Shown: positions 51,084 to 60,838, counted from the first letter of the stretch. The stretch is 64,000 nucleotides of DNA from CBDAQR01 sp965199055 (GCA_965199055.1 CBDAQR010000004.1:310001-374000); one strand, 5' to 3'. Made by a program: numbers and translations. Notes: generated by a model from the sequence alone, not told the origin.

Positions 51084-52265
51084 ATGAGCGCACTTGAGCA
51101 GTTTCGTCAGGACACCCGTGACTGGCTGGAGGCTAATTGCCCCGAGTCGATGCGTCAGCCTGAGCAAGATGAATACGATCAGTACTGGGGGGGACGCGAC
51201 CCCGAAATGAAGCACCCGGACCAGAAACTCTGGGCTGATCGCATGGGCGAGCGTGGCTGGACCACGCCAGAATGGCCCGCAGAGTACGGCGGTGGAGGTC
51301 TCAGCAAAAAAGAATCCAAGATTCTGCGCGAGGAAATGCGTCGCATTGGCGCACGCAACCCGCTGCACAGTTTCGGTATTTCTATGCTCGGCCCTGCACT
51401 GATTAAGTACGGCAACGAAGAGCAAAAGAAAGAACACCTGCCCAAAATTGTGCGCGGTGAAATTCGCTGGTGTCAGGGCTATAGCGAACCTGGTGCTGGC
51501 TCCGACCTTGCCAGCCTGCAAACCAAAGCTGAAGACAAAGGTGATCACTACCTGGTCAATGGTCAGAAGGTCTGGACCTCATACGCCGACAAGGCCGATT
51601 GGATTTTTTGCCTGACCCGTACCGATAACAGCGGTACCAAGCACGAGGGTATTTCCTTTCTGCTGTTTGATATGGCCTCTGAAGGGGTGACCACCAAGCC
51701 GATTAAGCTGATTTCCGGCGCCTCTCCCTTCTGTGAAACCTTCTTCGACGACGTCAAGGTGCCGAAAGACAATCTCATGGGTGAAGAGGGTAAGGGCTGG
51801 AGCATTGCCAAGTACCTGCTGACTCACGAGCGCGAAATGATTTCTGGCTTTGGCCAACCGGGCTCCAAGCGCAGTCTCGGCCAGATCGCAGGCGACAAGA
51901 TCGGCCTCGATGCCAGCGGTCGGTTGGATGACACCGTATTGCGTCAGAAGTTGGCTCAGCATCAGCTCGATGTGATGGCGTTTGGCGCCACTATGGAGCG
52001 GGTGCGTGACGAAGCCAAAGCTGGCGTTGGCCTGGGTGCAGCCTCGTCGATCTTCAAGTACTACGGCACCGAGCTGAACATACGCCGCTACGAACTGATG
52101 CTGTCTGTCTACGGCGAGGAAGCGCTCGCCTGGGAAGGTGAATCTTACAACGAAGGTGAAATTCCCCGGGCCTGGTTGCGCACCAAGGCAAATTCCATCG
52201 AGGGTGGTACCCACGAAATCCAATTGAATATTATTGCCAAGCGGGTGCTTGGCCTGCCGAGCTGA
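51084..52265 (+). CDS. Acyl-CoA dehydrogenase (first of adjacent pair)
   Basis: 393 residues, FAD enzyme of the ACAD family. Seen: GYSEPGAGSDLASLQTKAE, VNGQKVWTSYADKADWIFCL, and C-terminal EGGTHEIQLNIIAKRVLGLP. It begins 27 bases downstream of the operator and has an AGG-type ribosome site. The next gene, 10 bases on, is a second ACAD of different subtype; such side-by-side genes often encode two subunits of a heteromeric dehydrogenase for bulky acyl-CoAs. Confidence 0.93.
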   Translation: MSALEQFRQDTRDWLEANCPESMRQPEQDEYDQYWGGRDPEMKHPDQKLWADRMGERGWTTPEWPAEYGGGGLSKKESKILREEMRRIGARNPLHSFGISMLGPALIKYGNEEQKKEHLPKIVRGEIRWCQGYSEPGAGSDLASLQTKAEDKGDHYLVNGQKVWTSYADKADWIFCLTRTDNSGTKHEGISFLLFDMASEGVTTKPIKLISGASPFCETFFDDVKVPKDNLMGEEGKGWSIAKYLLTHEREMISGFGQPGSKRSLGQIAGDKIGLDASGRLDDTVLRQKLAQHQLDVMAFGATMERVRDEAKAGVGLGAASSIFKYYGTELNIRRYELMLSVYGEEALAWEGESYNEGEIPRAWLRTKANSIEGGTHEIQLNIIAKRVLGLPS

Positions 52266-52275
52266 GGGTACTGTC

Positions 52276-53415
52276 ATGGCATTGGTACTGAACGAAGAAC
52301 AACTCATGTTGAAGGAGGCCGCCAGCGGCTTCCTGGCTGAGAAGGCACCTGTTGCTGCACTGCGCGCGCTGCGTGACAGTCAGGACGCCCAGGGCTACGA
52401 CACGGCTGTCTGGCAGGAGATGGCAGAGATGGGCTGGGCCGGCATCGCCATTCCCGAAGCCTACGGCGGCCTGGATTATGGCTACACAGGTCTCGGCATT
52501 GTGCTGGAGGAAATGGGTCGCAATTTGAGCATTTCTCCCCTGCAGGCCTCCATACTGGTTTGCGCGACCGCGATTGCTCGTATGGGCACTGATGCCCAGA
52601 AAGAGAATCTGTTGCCGGCGCTGGCAAGCGGCGAGCTGAAAATGTCTCTGGCATTGCAGGAAGGCGCTCATCACGCACCGCACAAGACCGCGGCAGTCGC
52701 CGTGGCCACCGGCGATGGTTTCGAGATCAGTGGCCGCAAGGTATTGGTCGCCGATGCACACGTCGCTGACAAGTTAATTGTTGTGGCGCGCACTGACGGA
52801 CAACCGGGTGAAGACAACGGCCTGAGCCTGTTTTTGGTCGATGCGGATGCCGCCGGCCTCAGCACCGAACGCGTGATCATGGTCGATAGCCGCAACGGTG
52901 GGAATGTGGTGCTGGATAAGGTCAGCGTGGGTGCCGATGCCTTGCTGGGCGAACTGAATGCTGGCTACGGCCCGCTGCAGCGAGTGCTGGATATTGCCAA
53001 TATTGGTTTGTCCGCCGAACTTTTGGGGCTTTCTCTCGAGTGTTTTGAGCGCACAATGACCTATCTGAAAGAGCGCAAGCAGTTCGGTGAACTGATTGGT
53101 TCGTTCCAGGGTTTGCAGCATCGGTCCGCACTCATGTTTGCCGAGCTGGAGCTGGCGCGGTCAATGGTGATCAAAGCGCTACAGGCCGTAGACGCCGACG
53201 AGGACGATTTGTCCCGCTTGGCCAGCGCCTGCAAAGGCAAGCTTTGCGAGGTTGCTACCTTAGTGACCAATGAAGGTATTCAAATGCACGGTGGTATTGG
53301 CATGACCGATGAATTTGATATCGGCTTCTTTATCAAGCGCGCCCGGGTGGCGCAGCAGACTTATGGTGACTATAACTATCATCTTGATCGTTTTGCCCGA
53401 TTGTCTGAATACTAG
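52276..53415 (+). CDS. Acyl-CoA dehydrogenase (second of adjacent pair)
   Basis: 379 residues. ACAD N-terminal part (LNEEQLMLKEAASGFLAEKA, GWAGIAIPEAYGGLDYGYTG), and the C-terminal NEGIQMHGGIGMTDEFDIGF seen in the partner chain of heteromeric ACADs. It lacks the EGGTHEI-type end of its neighbour, which fits complementary subunits. ATG 52276 is used; the frame is open to 52234. It is followed by the ligase at 53425. Confidence 0.92.
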   Translation: MALVLNEEQLMLKEAASGFLAEKAPVAALRALRDSQDAQGYDTAVWQEMAEMGWAGIAIPEAYGGLDYGYTGLGIVLEEMGRNLSISPLQASILVCATAIARMGTDAQKENLLPALASGELKMSLALQEGAHHAPHKTAAVAVATGDGFEISGRKVLVADAHVADKLIVVARTDGQPGEDNGLSLFLVDADAAGLSTERVIMVDSRNGGNVVLDKVSVGADALLGELNAGYGPLQRVLDIANIGLSAELLGLSLECFERTMTYLKERKQFGELIGSFQGLQHRSALMFAELELARSMVIKALQAVDADEDDLSRLASACKGKLCEVATLVTNEGIQMHGGIGMTDEFDIGFFIKRARVAQQTYGDYNYHLDRFARLSEY

Positions 53416-53424
53416 GAGCCCCAT

Positions 53425-55149
53425 TTGAGCAATCGTCCCGCAGAGGATGAGTTAGCAAGTCCGCTGCGGCGTCTGGAAGGCGCCGTGGCACAACTGACCG
53501 CGGCAGACCAGCTCTACGAGTTGGAAGACGTCGCTATCCGTGGTCACTCCTACCGCAGCTATAAGAAACAGCCTACCAATCTCGCCGAATACTTTGCGGG
53601 CATGTTGCGCCATGGTGACAAAGATTGGGTGGTCATGGGTGACGAACGCTATACCTATGCAGAGGGATATCAGCTAGCCGCAGCTTTTGCCTTCGCATTA
53701 CAGCATCAGTATCAGGTAGCACCCGGTGATCGCGTCGCTATCGCCATGCGCAATAATCCCCAGTGGATGATTGGTTTTATCGGTACCTTGCTGGCCGGAG
53801 GCATTGTGGTGCCGGTCAATGCCTGGTGGACCACCGAAGAGCTGGAATATGGGCTAGAAGATTGTGGTGCGAAGCTGGTCATCGTTGACCCGGAACGCGC
53901 AGATCGACTCGAGCCGATTCGGGAAAAGCTCGGTTTGCAGCTGCTCGGTGTAGGAGATTTTGGTGGACTGCCGGTTGCGGACTTTATGACGGTAGTTGCA
54001 GGCGCCGCGGGCAGTAAGCCAGCCCCAGTTGACATGGACCCGGACGCTGACGCCTGCATCATGTATACCTCGGGCTCTACAGGTCACCCCAAAGGCGCCG
54101 TGCAAACCCATCGCGGCGCGTTAGCGGCTTTGTTCAGCTGGCTCTTGTTGGGAAATGCGGGCGCGCTCGCTGACCCACCTGAACCCTCAAAATACTCCCC
54201 CTGTACTTTGATGAGTGTGCCCTTATTCCATGTGACGGGCACACATAGTCTTTTCATGCTGTCTCTGGCGATCGGACGTAAGATTGTGCTCATGTACAAA
54301 TGGGACGTGCAAGAGGCCATGCGCCTGATCGAAGCGGAGCGAGTCACTAATTTCAATGGCGTGCCTACCATGTCAGCGGAGCTGCAGGCGGCCGCCCAGG
54401 GCAGTCACTACGATCTGTCGAGCCTCAAGGAAATCTTTGCCGGTGGCGCCGCTCGCCCGCCGGATCAGGTGAAGAAGATTACCGACCGTTTCAAGGGCTC
54501 CAGCGCTGGTATTGGCTATGGGCTAACCGAGACAAATGCCCTGGGTACAGTCAATTCTGGCGCCTTCTATCTGGCCAAGCCCAGTAGTGCAGGTCGCGTG
54601 GTGCCCGCGGTGACTGATATTTGCATCAAAGACGAAGCTGATAATGTGCTAGCCGCCGGAGAGCGCGGCGAAGTGTGCATTCATAGCCCGGCTAATGTCC
54701 GTGGATACTGGAACAAGCCAGACGCCACCGCGGCGGCGTTCAAAGGGGAATGGTTTCATACCGGTGACGTGGGTTACCTGGATGAAGAGGGTTATCTCTT
54801 TATCGTCGATCGTATCAAAGACATTATCATTCGCGGCGGCGAAAATATTAGCTGCATCGAGGTAGAGGCCGCGATTTATCAGCACGAGGCAGTTGAAGAA
54901 GTTGCCGTGTTTGGCCTTCCGGACGATCGTCTGGGTGAGATAGTGGGCGCGGCCCTGGTACTGCACCCAGGCAGCGAAATGAAAGCGGCAGCATTACAGG
55001 CGTATTTGCATGAGCATCTTGCCGCTTTCAAGGTTCCGGCGCATATATGGTTCCATGAAGACAAGCTGCCGCGCATAGCGTCTGGCAAGATTTATAAACG
55101 TCAGTTGAAAGCAGACTACGCTGCAAAGCTGGCATCACAACAGGAGTAA
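53425..55149 (+). CDS. AMP-dependent acyl-CoA synthetase
   Basis: 574 residues, ANL superfamily. Seen: the P-loop MYTSGSTGHPKGAVQTH, GYGLTETNA, and in the C-terminal domain GEWFHTGDVGYLDEEGYLF, DRIKDIIIRGGENISCIEVE and RIASGKIYKRQLKA with the catalytic Lys. It activates a carboxylic acid to its CoA ester, the entry step for this operon. Start is TTG at 53425 with AGGAG just upstream. A third ACAD starts 5 bases after the stop. Confidence 0.93.
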   Translation: MSNRPAEDELASPLRRLEGAVAQLTAADQLYELEDVAIRGHSYRSYKKQPTNLAEYFAGMLRHGDKDWVVMGDERYTYAEGYQLAAAFAFALQHQYQVAPGDRVAIAMRNNPQWMIGFIGTLLAGGIVVPVNAWWTTEELEYGLEDCGAKLVIVDPERADRLEPIREKLGLQLLGVGDFGGLPVADFMTVVAGAAGSKPAPVDMDPDADACIMYTSGSTGHPKGAVQTHRGALAALFSWLLLGNAGALADPPEPSKYSPCTLMSVPLFHVTGTHSLFMLSLAIGRKIVLMYKWDVQEAMRLIEAERVTNFNGVPTMSAELQAAAQGSHYDLSSLKEIFAGGAARPPDQVKKITDRFKGSSAGIGYGLTETNALGTVNSGAFYLAKPSSAGRVVPAVTDICIKDEADNVLAAGERGEVCIHSPANVRGYWNKPDATAAAFKGEWFHTGDVGYLDEEGYLFIVDRIKDIIIRGGENISCIEVEAAIYQHEAVEEVAVFGLPDDRLGEIVGAALVLHPGSEMKAAALQAYLHEHLAAFKVPAHIWFHEDKLPRIASGKIYKRQLKADYAAKLASQQE

Positions 55150-55154
55150 TCAGA

Positions 55155-56408
55155 ATGGATCTTGGAATTAGTGAGCGTATCGCGCCGATTCTTGAAGAGG
55201 TCAAAAACTTTATCGCCGATGAGATCATGCCGGTCGAAGAGGAGTTCTACTCCCTGATTGGTGCAGATGGCGACCGCTGGGCCTGGACTGCTCGTCAGGA
55301 CGAGATTCGCGATGCGCTGAAGGCGAAGGCCAAAGAAAAAGGGCTGTGGAATTTCTTTCTCACCGAGGGCGACCGCGGTTTTGGTCTGACGACGGTGGAA
55401 TATGCCTACCTCGCCGAGGAAATGGGCAAGTCTCATCTTGCCGCAGAGGTATTCAATTGCGCCGCGCCAGATACGGGCAATATGGAAGTACTGGAAAAGT
55501 ACGGGACCGAGGCGCAGAAAGAACAGTGGCTGGAGCCCCTGTTGAATGGAGAAATTCGGTCTGCATTTGCCATGACGGAACCCGGCGTGGCCTCATCCGA
55601 TGCGACCAATGTGTGTACCGAAGCGAAGCTCGAGGGCGATGAATGGGTAATCAACGGCGAGAAGCACTATATATCTGGCGCCGGTGATCCCCGCTGTAAG
55701 ATTTTGATCACCATGGTGAAAACCAGTCCGGATGCACCAACGCACCTGCAGCAATCGCAGATTCTGGTGCCGATGGATACTCCCGGGGTAGAAGTCATCC
55801 GTGGAATGAACGTGTTTTCGATGGACGATGCGCCCCATGGTCATATGCACATGAAATTCAACAATGTGCGGGTACCCAAAGAGAATATTATCCTGGGCGA
55901 GGGACGTGGCTTTGAAATTTCCCAAGGGCGTCTCGGCCCGGGCCGGATTCACCACTGCATGCGCGCTATCGGTGCTGCGGAAAAGGCGCTGGAGCTCATG
56001 TGCACTCGAATGCTGAGTCGCACCGCGTTTGGCCGTCCGCTGGCTAAGCTCGGCGGTAACGTCGACATTATCGCCAATGCTCGCATGGATATTGAGCAAG
56101 CACGGCTGTTAACCCTCAAGACCGCCTGGATGATGGACAATGTGGACGCCAAGGAAGCGCGCATCTGGATCTCGATGATCAAGACTGCGGTGCCCAATAT
56201 TTCTATTCGTATTGTCGATGAAGCCATACAGGCTTTCGGCGCGCTGGGTGTGTCCCAGGATACGCCACTGGCGGGTATGTATATGAGTCAGCGCACGCTG
56301 CGTTTGGCCGATGGTCCTGACGCCGTGCATCGCATGGTGGTGGGGCGGCAGGAGCTGCGCAAGTACGCGGAGCAGGAAGGCGTCAGCGCTACGTTCCGCG
56401 ACGGCTGA
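55155..56408 (+). CDS. Acyl-CoA dehydrogenase (ACAD10/11-like)
   Basis: 417 residues, slightly longer than its neighbours. Seen: AMTEPGVASSDATNVCTEA, INGEKHYISGAGDPRCKILI, GPGRIHHCMRAIGAAEKALEL and FGALGVSQDTPLAGMY. It resembles the ACAD10/ACAD11 group, which acts on branched or long acyl-CoAs. Last gene of operon 1. An oppositely oriented amidohydrolase ends 38 bases beyond. Confidence 0.92.
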   Translation: MDLGISERIAPILEEVKNFIADEIMPVEEEFYSLIGADGDRWAWTARQDEIRDALKAKAKEKGLWNFFLTEGDRGFGLTTVEYAYLAEEMGKSHLAAEVFNCAAPDTGNMEVLEKYGTEAQKEQWLEPLLNGEIRSAFAMTEPGVASSDATNVCTEAKLEGDEWVINGEKHYISGAGDPRCKILITMVKTSPDAPTHLQQSQILVPMDTPGVEVIRGMNVFSMDDAPHGHMHMKFNNVRVPKENIILGEGRGFEISQGRLGPGRIHHCMRAIGAAEKALELMCTRMLSRTAFGRPLAKLGGNVDIIANARMDIEQARLLTLKTAWMMDNVDAKEARIWISMIKTAVPNISIRIVDEAIQAFGALGVSQDTPLAGMYMSQRTLRLADGPDAVHRMVVGRQELRKYAEQEGVSATFRDG

Positions 56409-56446
56409 TACCCAAATCGCGCTTCTGTTGCTCGCCCTTCAGGTAG

Positions 56447-58183
56447 TCAGGCCGCCGCGCTCTGCTCGTCGGGCGACGGCTGGAAGCCGCGAATCAGCTT
56501 TCCGTTTAGCTCACCGGTAGGTACACCTTCGCGGAAGGCGATCTTGCCGCCGACGAGGGTGTACTCATAGCCGGTCGCATGTTGCACCAGGCGCCGGCCG
56601 CCGGCGGGCAGGTCGTTGACCACGGTAGGCTCATGCAGGGTCAGCTTGTCAAAATCGATCACATTGATATCCGTCTTGTAGCCCACTCCCAGAATGCCGC
56701 GATCCTTCAGTCCCAGGCGTTCGGCTGTCTGGCTGGTTTGCATGGCAATCAATTGTTCCAGCGGCAGCTTGTCGCCACGTTTACGATCGCGTCCCCAGTG
56801 TTGAATGACCGTGGTCGGGAAGCTGGCATCGCACAGTGCGCCGCAATGAGCGCCGCCGTCACTTAGACCCAGATAGGTATAGGGGTGGTCCAGCATCCGC
56901 TTCACATGGTCCAGATTGCCGGGCTCATAGTTAAATAGCGGATGGTAGAGCAGGGCATGGCCGTCGTTTTCTAACAGGGCGTCATATAACAGCGACAGGG
57001 CACTTTCACCCGTTGCCTCGGCTTGGGCTGCGAACGAGTCCGCTGGATCTGGCTCATAGTTGGCAGGTTCTCCCAAACGGAAAATTTTCTGGTAGCTGCC
57101 AATAATTTCTTCCAGCAGCGGCACACCAAAATCCACGGGTTTATCGGCGAGCATTTTTGCCTTGAACTCTGGATCACGCATCGCAGTCACGCGTTCTTCA
57201 AGGGAGAGGTTGGCGATCTCGTGATAGGTGGGGTGCAGGAAGAACGGATTTAGCGTGGCGGTAAGGCCGAGTAGCACGCCAGTCGCTCGGGGCGGCACCT
57301 GGCCATACATGGGTATACCCTCTGCCTGTGCCTCGCTGATGCCGTTGAGCAACCATTCCCACCACTCTGGCCTGGCGTCCTGTTGCTCGACGGTCAGTGA
57401 GATGGGCAAGCCGGATTCTCGCGCCATGTCTTTGAAGATGTCGAACTCGGTCTCAAAGTCATAGAAGTCGGAAATACCCTGCAGTACGCCGGTGCCGGTG
57501 CTGGCGACGGCCTTGGCAATGCCGACCAGTTCGTCGCGGTGGGCTTTGATGGTGGGCGTAAGCACACCGCTGGAATCCTTGTGTTTTTCAGTTCTCGAAG
57601 TGGAGAAGCCGAGCGCGCCGGCCTCCACGGCCTCCTTGGCAAGGCGGCCCATGGTTTCTACTTCTTCAGTACTGGCTACCGCGTGGTCTGCACCGCGCTG
57701 GCCCATGACATAGGCGCGTAGCGCCCCATGGGGTACCTGAGTGGCGACGTCCAGTGCCAGTGGAGAGGCATCCAACGCATCGAGGTATTCCGGGAAACTT
57801 TCCCAGCGCCAATTGATACCCTCATGCAGGGCAGTGCCGGGGATATCTTCAACGCCCTCCATCAGGCCGATTAACCAGTCACGCTGCTCAGGCTTGCAGG
57901 GCGCGAAACCCACACCGCAGTTACCCATGACTACCGTGGTAACCCCATGACAACTGGAGGGTGCCAGGTAGGGATCCCAGGTAACCTGGCCGTCATAATG
58001 GGTATGAATGTCGACGAAGCCTGGCGTAACGATTTTGCCGGCGGCATCTATCTCGTCCTTGCCTGCAGCATTGATGCTGCCAATGGCTGCAATACGATCA
58101 CCATCGATAGCGATGTCGGCGGGGTAGGGAGCAGCGCCGGAGCCGTCGTAAATCAGGCCTCCGCGAATTACCAGATCGTGCAT
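56447..58183 (-). CDS. Amidohydrolase, D-aminoacylase-like
   Basis: 578 residues, amidohydrolase superfamily (Amidohydro_3 / N-acyl-D-amino-acid deacylase type). Seen: first metal ligands in PGFVDIHTHYDGQVTWDP, GNCGVGFAPC, and LGLSDGGAHCGALCD with the late catalytic Asp. ATG 58183 is used. It may hydrolyse an amide conjugate; substrate unknown. Same strand as, and 13 bases after, the tandem TetR gene. Confidence 0.87.
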   Translation of the reverse strand: MHDLVIRGGLIYDGSGAAPYPADIAIDGDRIAAIGSINAAGKDEIDAAGKIVTPGFVDIHTHYDGQVTWDPYLAPSSCHGVTTVVMGNCGVGFAPCKPEQRDWLIGLMEGVEDIPGTALHEGINWRWESFPEYLDALDASPLALDVATQVPHGALRAYVMGQRGADHAVASTEEVETMGRLAKEAVEAGALGFSTSRTEKHKDSSGVLTPTIKAHRDELVGIAKAVASTGTGVLQGISDFYDFETEFDIFKDMARESGLPISLTVEQQDARPEWWEWLLNGISEAQAEGIPMYGQVPPRATGVLLGLTATLNPFFLHPTYHEIANLSLEERVTAMRDPEFKAKMLADKPVDFGVPLLEEIIGSYQKIFRLGEPANYEPDPADSFAAQAEATGESALSLLYDALLENDGHALLYHPLFNYEPGNLDHVKRMLDHPYTYLGLSDGGAHCGALCDASFPTTVIQHWGRDRKRGDKLPLEQLIAMQTSQTAERLGLKDRGILGVGYKTDINVIDFDKLTLHEPTVVNDLPAGGRRLVQHATGYEYTLVGGKIAFREGVPTGELNGKLIRGFQPSPDEQSAAA

Positions 58184-58196
58184 GGGATGTTCCTCA

Positions 58197-59435
58197 CTAT
58201 GTCTCTTGCGGCAGCATACCCTCGAACAGGGGTGCAACCAGTAACTGTACAGATTCTGCAACGCTAAGGCCGGGTGCCCAGCGCGGCAGTTCGGGGGCGG
58301 CGTTCACCGTTTGGATGACCAACTCCGCGGCTAATAGTGGTTCTACGCGCTGTAGAGATCCTTCTATCATGCCGTCGATAATGATGTCGGCAAAACGCTG
58401 TGTCAGCGCCTGGTAGCGGCGCACAATCTGCGGTCGTACCTTCGGGTCGAGCGTAGATATTGTGCCCATGGTCAGAAGCGGACCAGCAGGGGCCAATTGA
58501 CAGTGGACCAGATTGGAGAGGGTGTAGTTCAGCCGTTCCGCCTGGTTCAAGCCTGTAGGAACCTGCGCCAATACCCGCTCGATAATCTCGAAGGTGTAGT
58601 CGAAGCAGGCGTAGGCCAACTCCTCCTTGGAGTCGTAGTGGTGATAAAACGAGCCTTTGGTGAGATCCAGGCTGTCGGCAATCATATCCACGGAGGCTCC
58701 GCGAAAACCGCGATCGTTAATCATAGCTGTGGCTGCTCGCAGAAAAGTACTGCGAGGATCCGTCGGTGCATCGTGCGGTAGGAATTCCGGCGCCTTCCAT
58801 TCTCGGTTGGTTGCGATGCCGTCGCTGAGTAAGCCCGCGAGATGCGAGGTCACTCTGGGGTAGTCATCCACAGAGTAGCGGTGCAGCCACACAGGAATCC
58901 AGAGAATATGCGACAGTAGCAGATGCGCATTGCTATTCAGTTCCGCTCGCCGTAGCTGGGATGCCTCCAGTTTTTTCGACGGCGTTTGGTCATGGACCAG
59001 CAGCGCGCGAATATCTCGAAACATTGCCACGTACGCTTCGAATAGCCAATCGGTGCTGTCTGCTTCCAGGGCGCGTATTTCGTTGAACAGCATCAGCGGC
59101 GGGTGCTCTTCGCGGAGAATGCGCGCGCGGAGTTCGAAATACTCACTCAAGAAGCTTTTAAGCTTACGTCGTGCTGTGGATTCGCTCTGTGCATTCGACG
59201 CGAGTTGATGGAATTCGGAAATGGTCTGTAGATAGCAAGCAGCGGCGAGGTCTTCCTTGCGCTTGAAATAATACGTGACGCTGGTGGTAGCGAGTCCAAC
59301 GCTGGCGGCGATGTCGGAGATGCGCGAGCCCTTTAGGCCTTTCTCATTGAAAACCGCTGTGGCCGCATCGATGATGCGTGCTTGCTTGCGATTGAACTTC
59401 TGAGTCGTATTGATCTGTGGGCGGTTGTCGGGCAC
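58197..59435 (-). CDS. Tandem TetR regulator with two HTH domains in one chain
   Basis: 412 residues, about twice the usual TetR length. HTH 1 spans 17-63 (ARIIDAATAVFNEKGLKGSR ... TYYFKRKEDL); a helical ligand domain follows; HTH 2 spans about 230-276 (FLRAATAMINDRGFRGASVD ... FYHHYDSKEEL); then a second ligand domain. Both HTH are complete, so the protein may bind as a pseudo-dimer. It lies between two plus-strand operons that carry the same palindromic operator, making it the likely regulator. Gene fusion after duplication is inferred. Confidence 0.9.
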   Translation of the reverse strand: MPDNRPQINTTQKFNRKQARIIDAATAVFNEKGLKGSRISDIAASVGLATTSVTYYFKRKEDLAAACYLQTISEFHQLASNAQSESTARRKLKSFLSEYFELRARILREEHPPLMLFNEIRALEADSTDWLFEAYVAMFRDIRALLVHDQTPSKKLEASQLRRAELNSNAHLLLSHILWIPVWLHRYSVDDYPRVTSHLAGLLSDGIATNREWKAPEFLPHDAPTDPRSTFLRAATAMINDRGFRGASVDMIADSLDLTKGSFYHHYDSKEELAYACFDYTFEIIERVLAQVPTGLNQAERLNYTLSNLVHCQLAPAGPLLTMGTISTLDPKVRPQIVRRYQALTQRFADIIIDGMIEGSLQRVEPLLAAELVIQTVNAAPELPRWAPGLSVAESVQLLVAPLFEGMLPQET

Positions 59436-59509
59436 GGAGGGCGCAGTTGTTGGTTCTTTACCCCAAGCTTAGCACTTTTCGAATCACGGGTACGCCCGCC
59501 GAGTGAGTG

Positions 59510-60202
59510 TTAGCTACGACCGACCGCTGCAAGCTTTTTGGCAATCCAGTACCACACACTGGCATTGAGAGTGAGCCCGATGTGGCTCCCCAGTACCTCG
59601 ATATTATCCACTTGCTTAAAGTAGCCGCGCTGATACGCCGTGCGCCAGTTCACCACGCCGTCTCCCTTTGTGAATATCGCTGTAGTGGGCACGGGGGGTG
59701 GCACAGACAATTGGTCCTGCTCCTCGCGCGGGTCCGCAGCGGGGTTCAGGCGCTTGTAGAGACGGCTGGCATGGGAGCCGGTTTGGCGCCCTTCGCCAAA
59801 AGGGCTGCCGAGGGTGATGACCTGGTGAAAGTTGTGTGGGTCCAGACGCGCAATTTCTCTGGCATAGATGCCCCCCAAGGAGTGGCCGATCAATGAGACC
59901 TTACCGTCGCCTGCAGCGGCGAGCTTCGCGAGTTTCTCGCGCAGTTGGTCTTCCGAGAAGCTACCCGGACCGAGATTTCGGCCCATTCCCCAACCACTGG
60001 CGTGGTAACCGAGCCCGTTGAGAAACTTGACCAGCGGCCTATTGAAGTTGTCCTCACCCAGGAAGCCGGGTAATACCATCACCCCGTGCCCATTGCCTTT
60101 GGGCATACGCTTTAGCCATCCACCCGCCAGTCGTAAAACCGCGGCGTATCCCATCGCTCGGGGCGCTTCGGTGATTGCCAGCAGTGCATGCGGTGGCTTC
60201 AT
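59510..60202 (-). CDS. Alpha/beta-hydrolase (lipase-like)
   Basis: 230 residues. Nucleophile elbow GHSLGG (SLIGHSLGGIYAREIARL), oxyanion region VMVLPGFLGEDNFNRPL, late Asp in TKGDGVVNW and His in GSHIGL. Typical small lipase/esterase with no signal peptide. It could free a fatty acid for the ligase. It is divergent from the MaoC operon, whose operator lies between. Confidence 0.87.
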   Translation of the reverse strand: MKPPHALLAITEAPRAMGYAAVLRLAGGWLKRMPKGNGHGVMVLPGFLGEDNFNRPLVKFLNGLGYHASGWGMGRNLGPGSFSEDQLREKLAKLAAAGDGKVSLIGHSLGGIYAREIARLDPHNFHQVITLGSPFGEGRQTGSHASRLYKRLNPAADPREEQDQLSVPPPVPTTAIFTKGDGVVNWRTAYQRGYFKQVDNIEVLGSHIGLTLNASVWYWIAKKLAAVGRS

Positions 60203-60250
60203 AAGCAGGTCTGTGGGTTGCTGTGACAGTGCACAGCATACGCGAAATAC

Positions 60251-60280
60251 TTGAAAGTTGAAAATACATACTGTATGTTC
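60251..60280 (+). promoter_or_regulatory. Promoter with palindromic operator, copy 2
   Basis: TTGAAA (60251-60256), 17 bases, TATGTT (60274-60279), with the palindrome ACATACTGTATGT (60266-60278) over the -10 box. The surrounding 50 bases align with 51022-51071 at most positions, including AATACTTG before and CCTTTTTT after the site. Probably bound by the same regulator as copy 1. Confidence 0.68.
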
Positions 60281-60361
60281 AAACGCCTTTTTTGCGCGCC
60301 CAGCATAGTCTCCTGGACTACACTTATGGCCCGCTCAACTCCCCAGACGAGGACACTGAAT

Positions 60362-60826
60362 ATGTCGCTTAAAGTCGTACCGAAGGAAGAGTTCACCAGC
60401 TACGTCGGCACTAAGTTCGAGCCCGGCCCCTGGTTCGAACTCAGCCAGCAGCGCATCAACGAATTCGCCGACTGTACTGAAGATCACCAGTTTATCCATC
60501 TCGATGAAGAGAAAGCTGCCCAGACTCCATTTGGCGGCACTATCGCGCATGGATTTCTGACCTTGTCCTCCCTGGTTCCCATGTGTGCGGGAATCGGTGT
60601 CAGTCCAGAGGGAGTGATGATGGGCGTGAACTACGGTTTCGATAAGGTGCGCTTCCTGGCACCGGTTCGCGCTGGGAAGAAGGTTCGGGCCCATATTGAG
60701 ATTGCCGAAATCACCGCCAAGGATGACAACCGCTTTCTGATCAAGCAGAACGTCTCGGTAGAAATTGAAGGGGAAGAAACCCCCGCCCTGGTGGCCGAGT
60801 GGCTGTCCATGGTTGTAGTAGCGTAA
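60362..60826 (+). CDS. MaoC-like enoyl-CoA hydratase
   Basis: 154 residues, hot-dog fold. Hydratase-2 motif with Asp and His in CTEDHQFIHLDEEKAAQTPF, then GGTIAHGFLTLS. These enzymes form (3R)-hydroxyacyl-CoA from trans-enoyl-CoA. ATG 60362 preferred (open to 60251). The next gene encodes a matching (3R)-type dehydrogenase. Confidence 0.92.
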   Translation: MSLKVVPKEEFTSYVGTKFEPGPWFELSQQRINEFADCTEDHQFIHLDEEKAAQTPFGGTIAHGFLTLSSLVPMCAGIGVSPEGVMMGVNYGFDKVRFLAPVRAGKKVRAHIEIAEITAKDDNRFLIKQNVSVEIEGEETPALVAEWLSMVVVA

Positions 60827-60838
60827 CAGGAGTAAATT

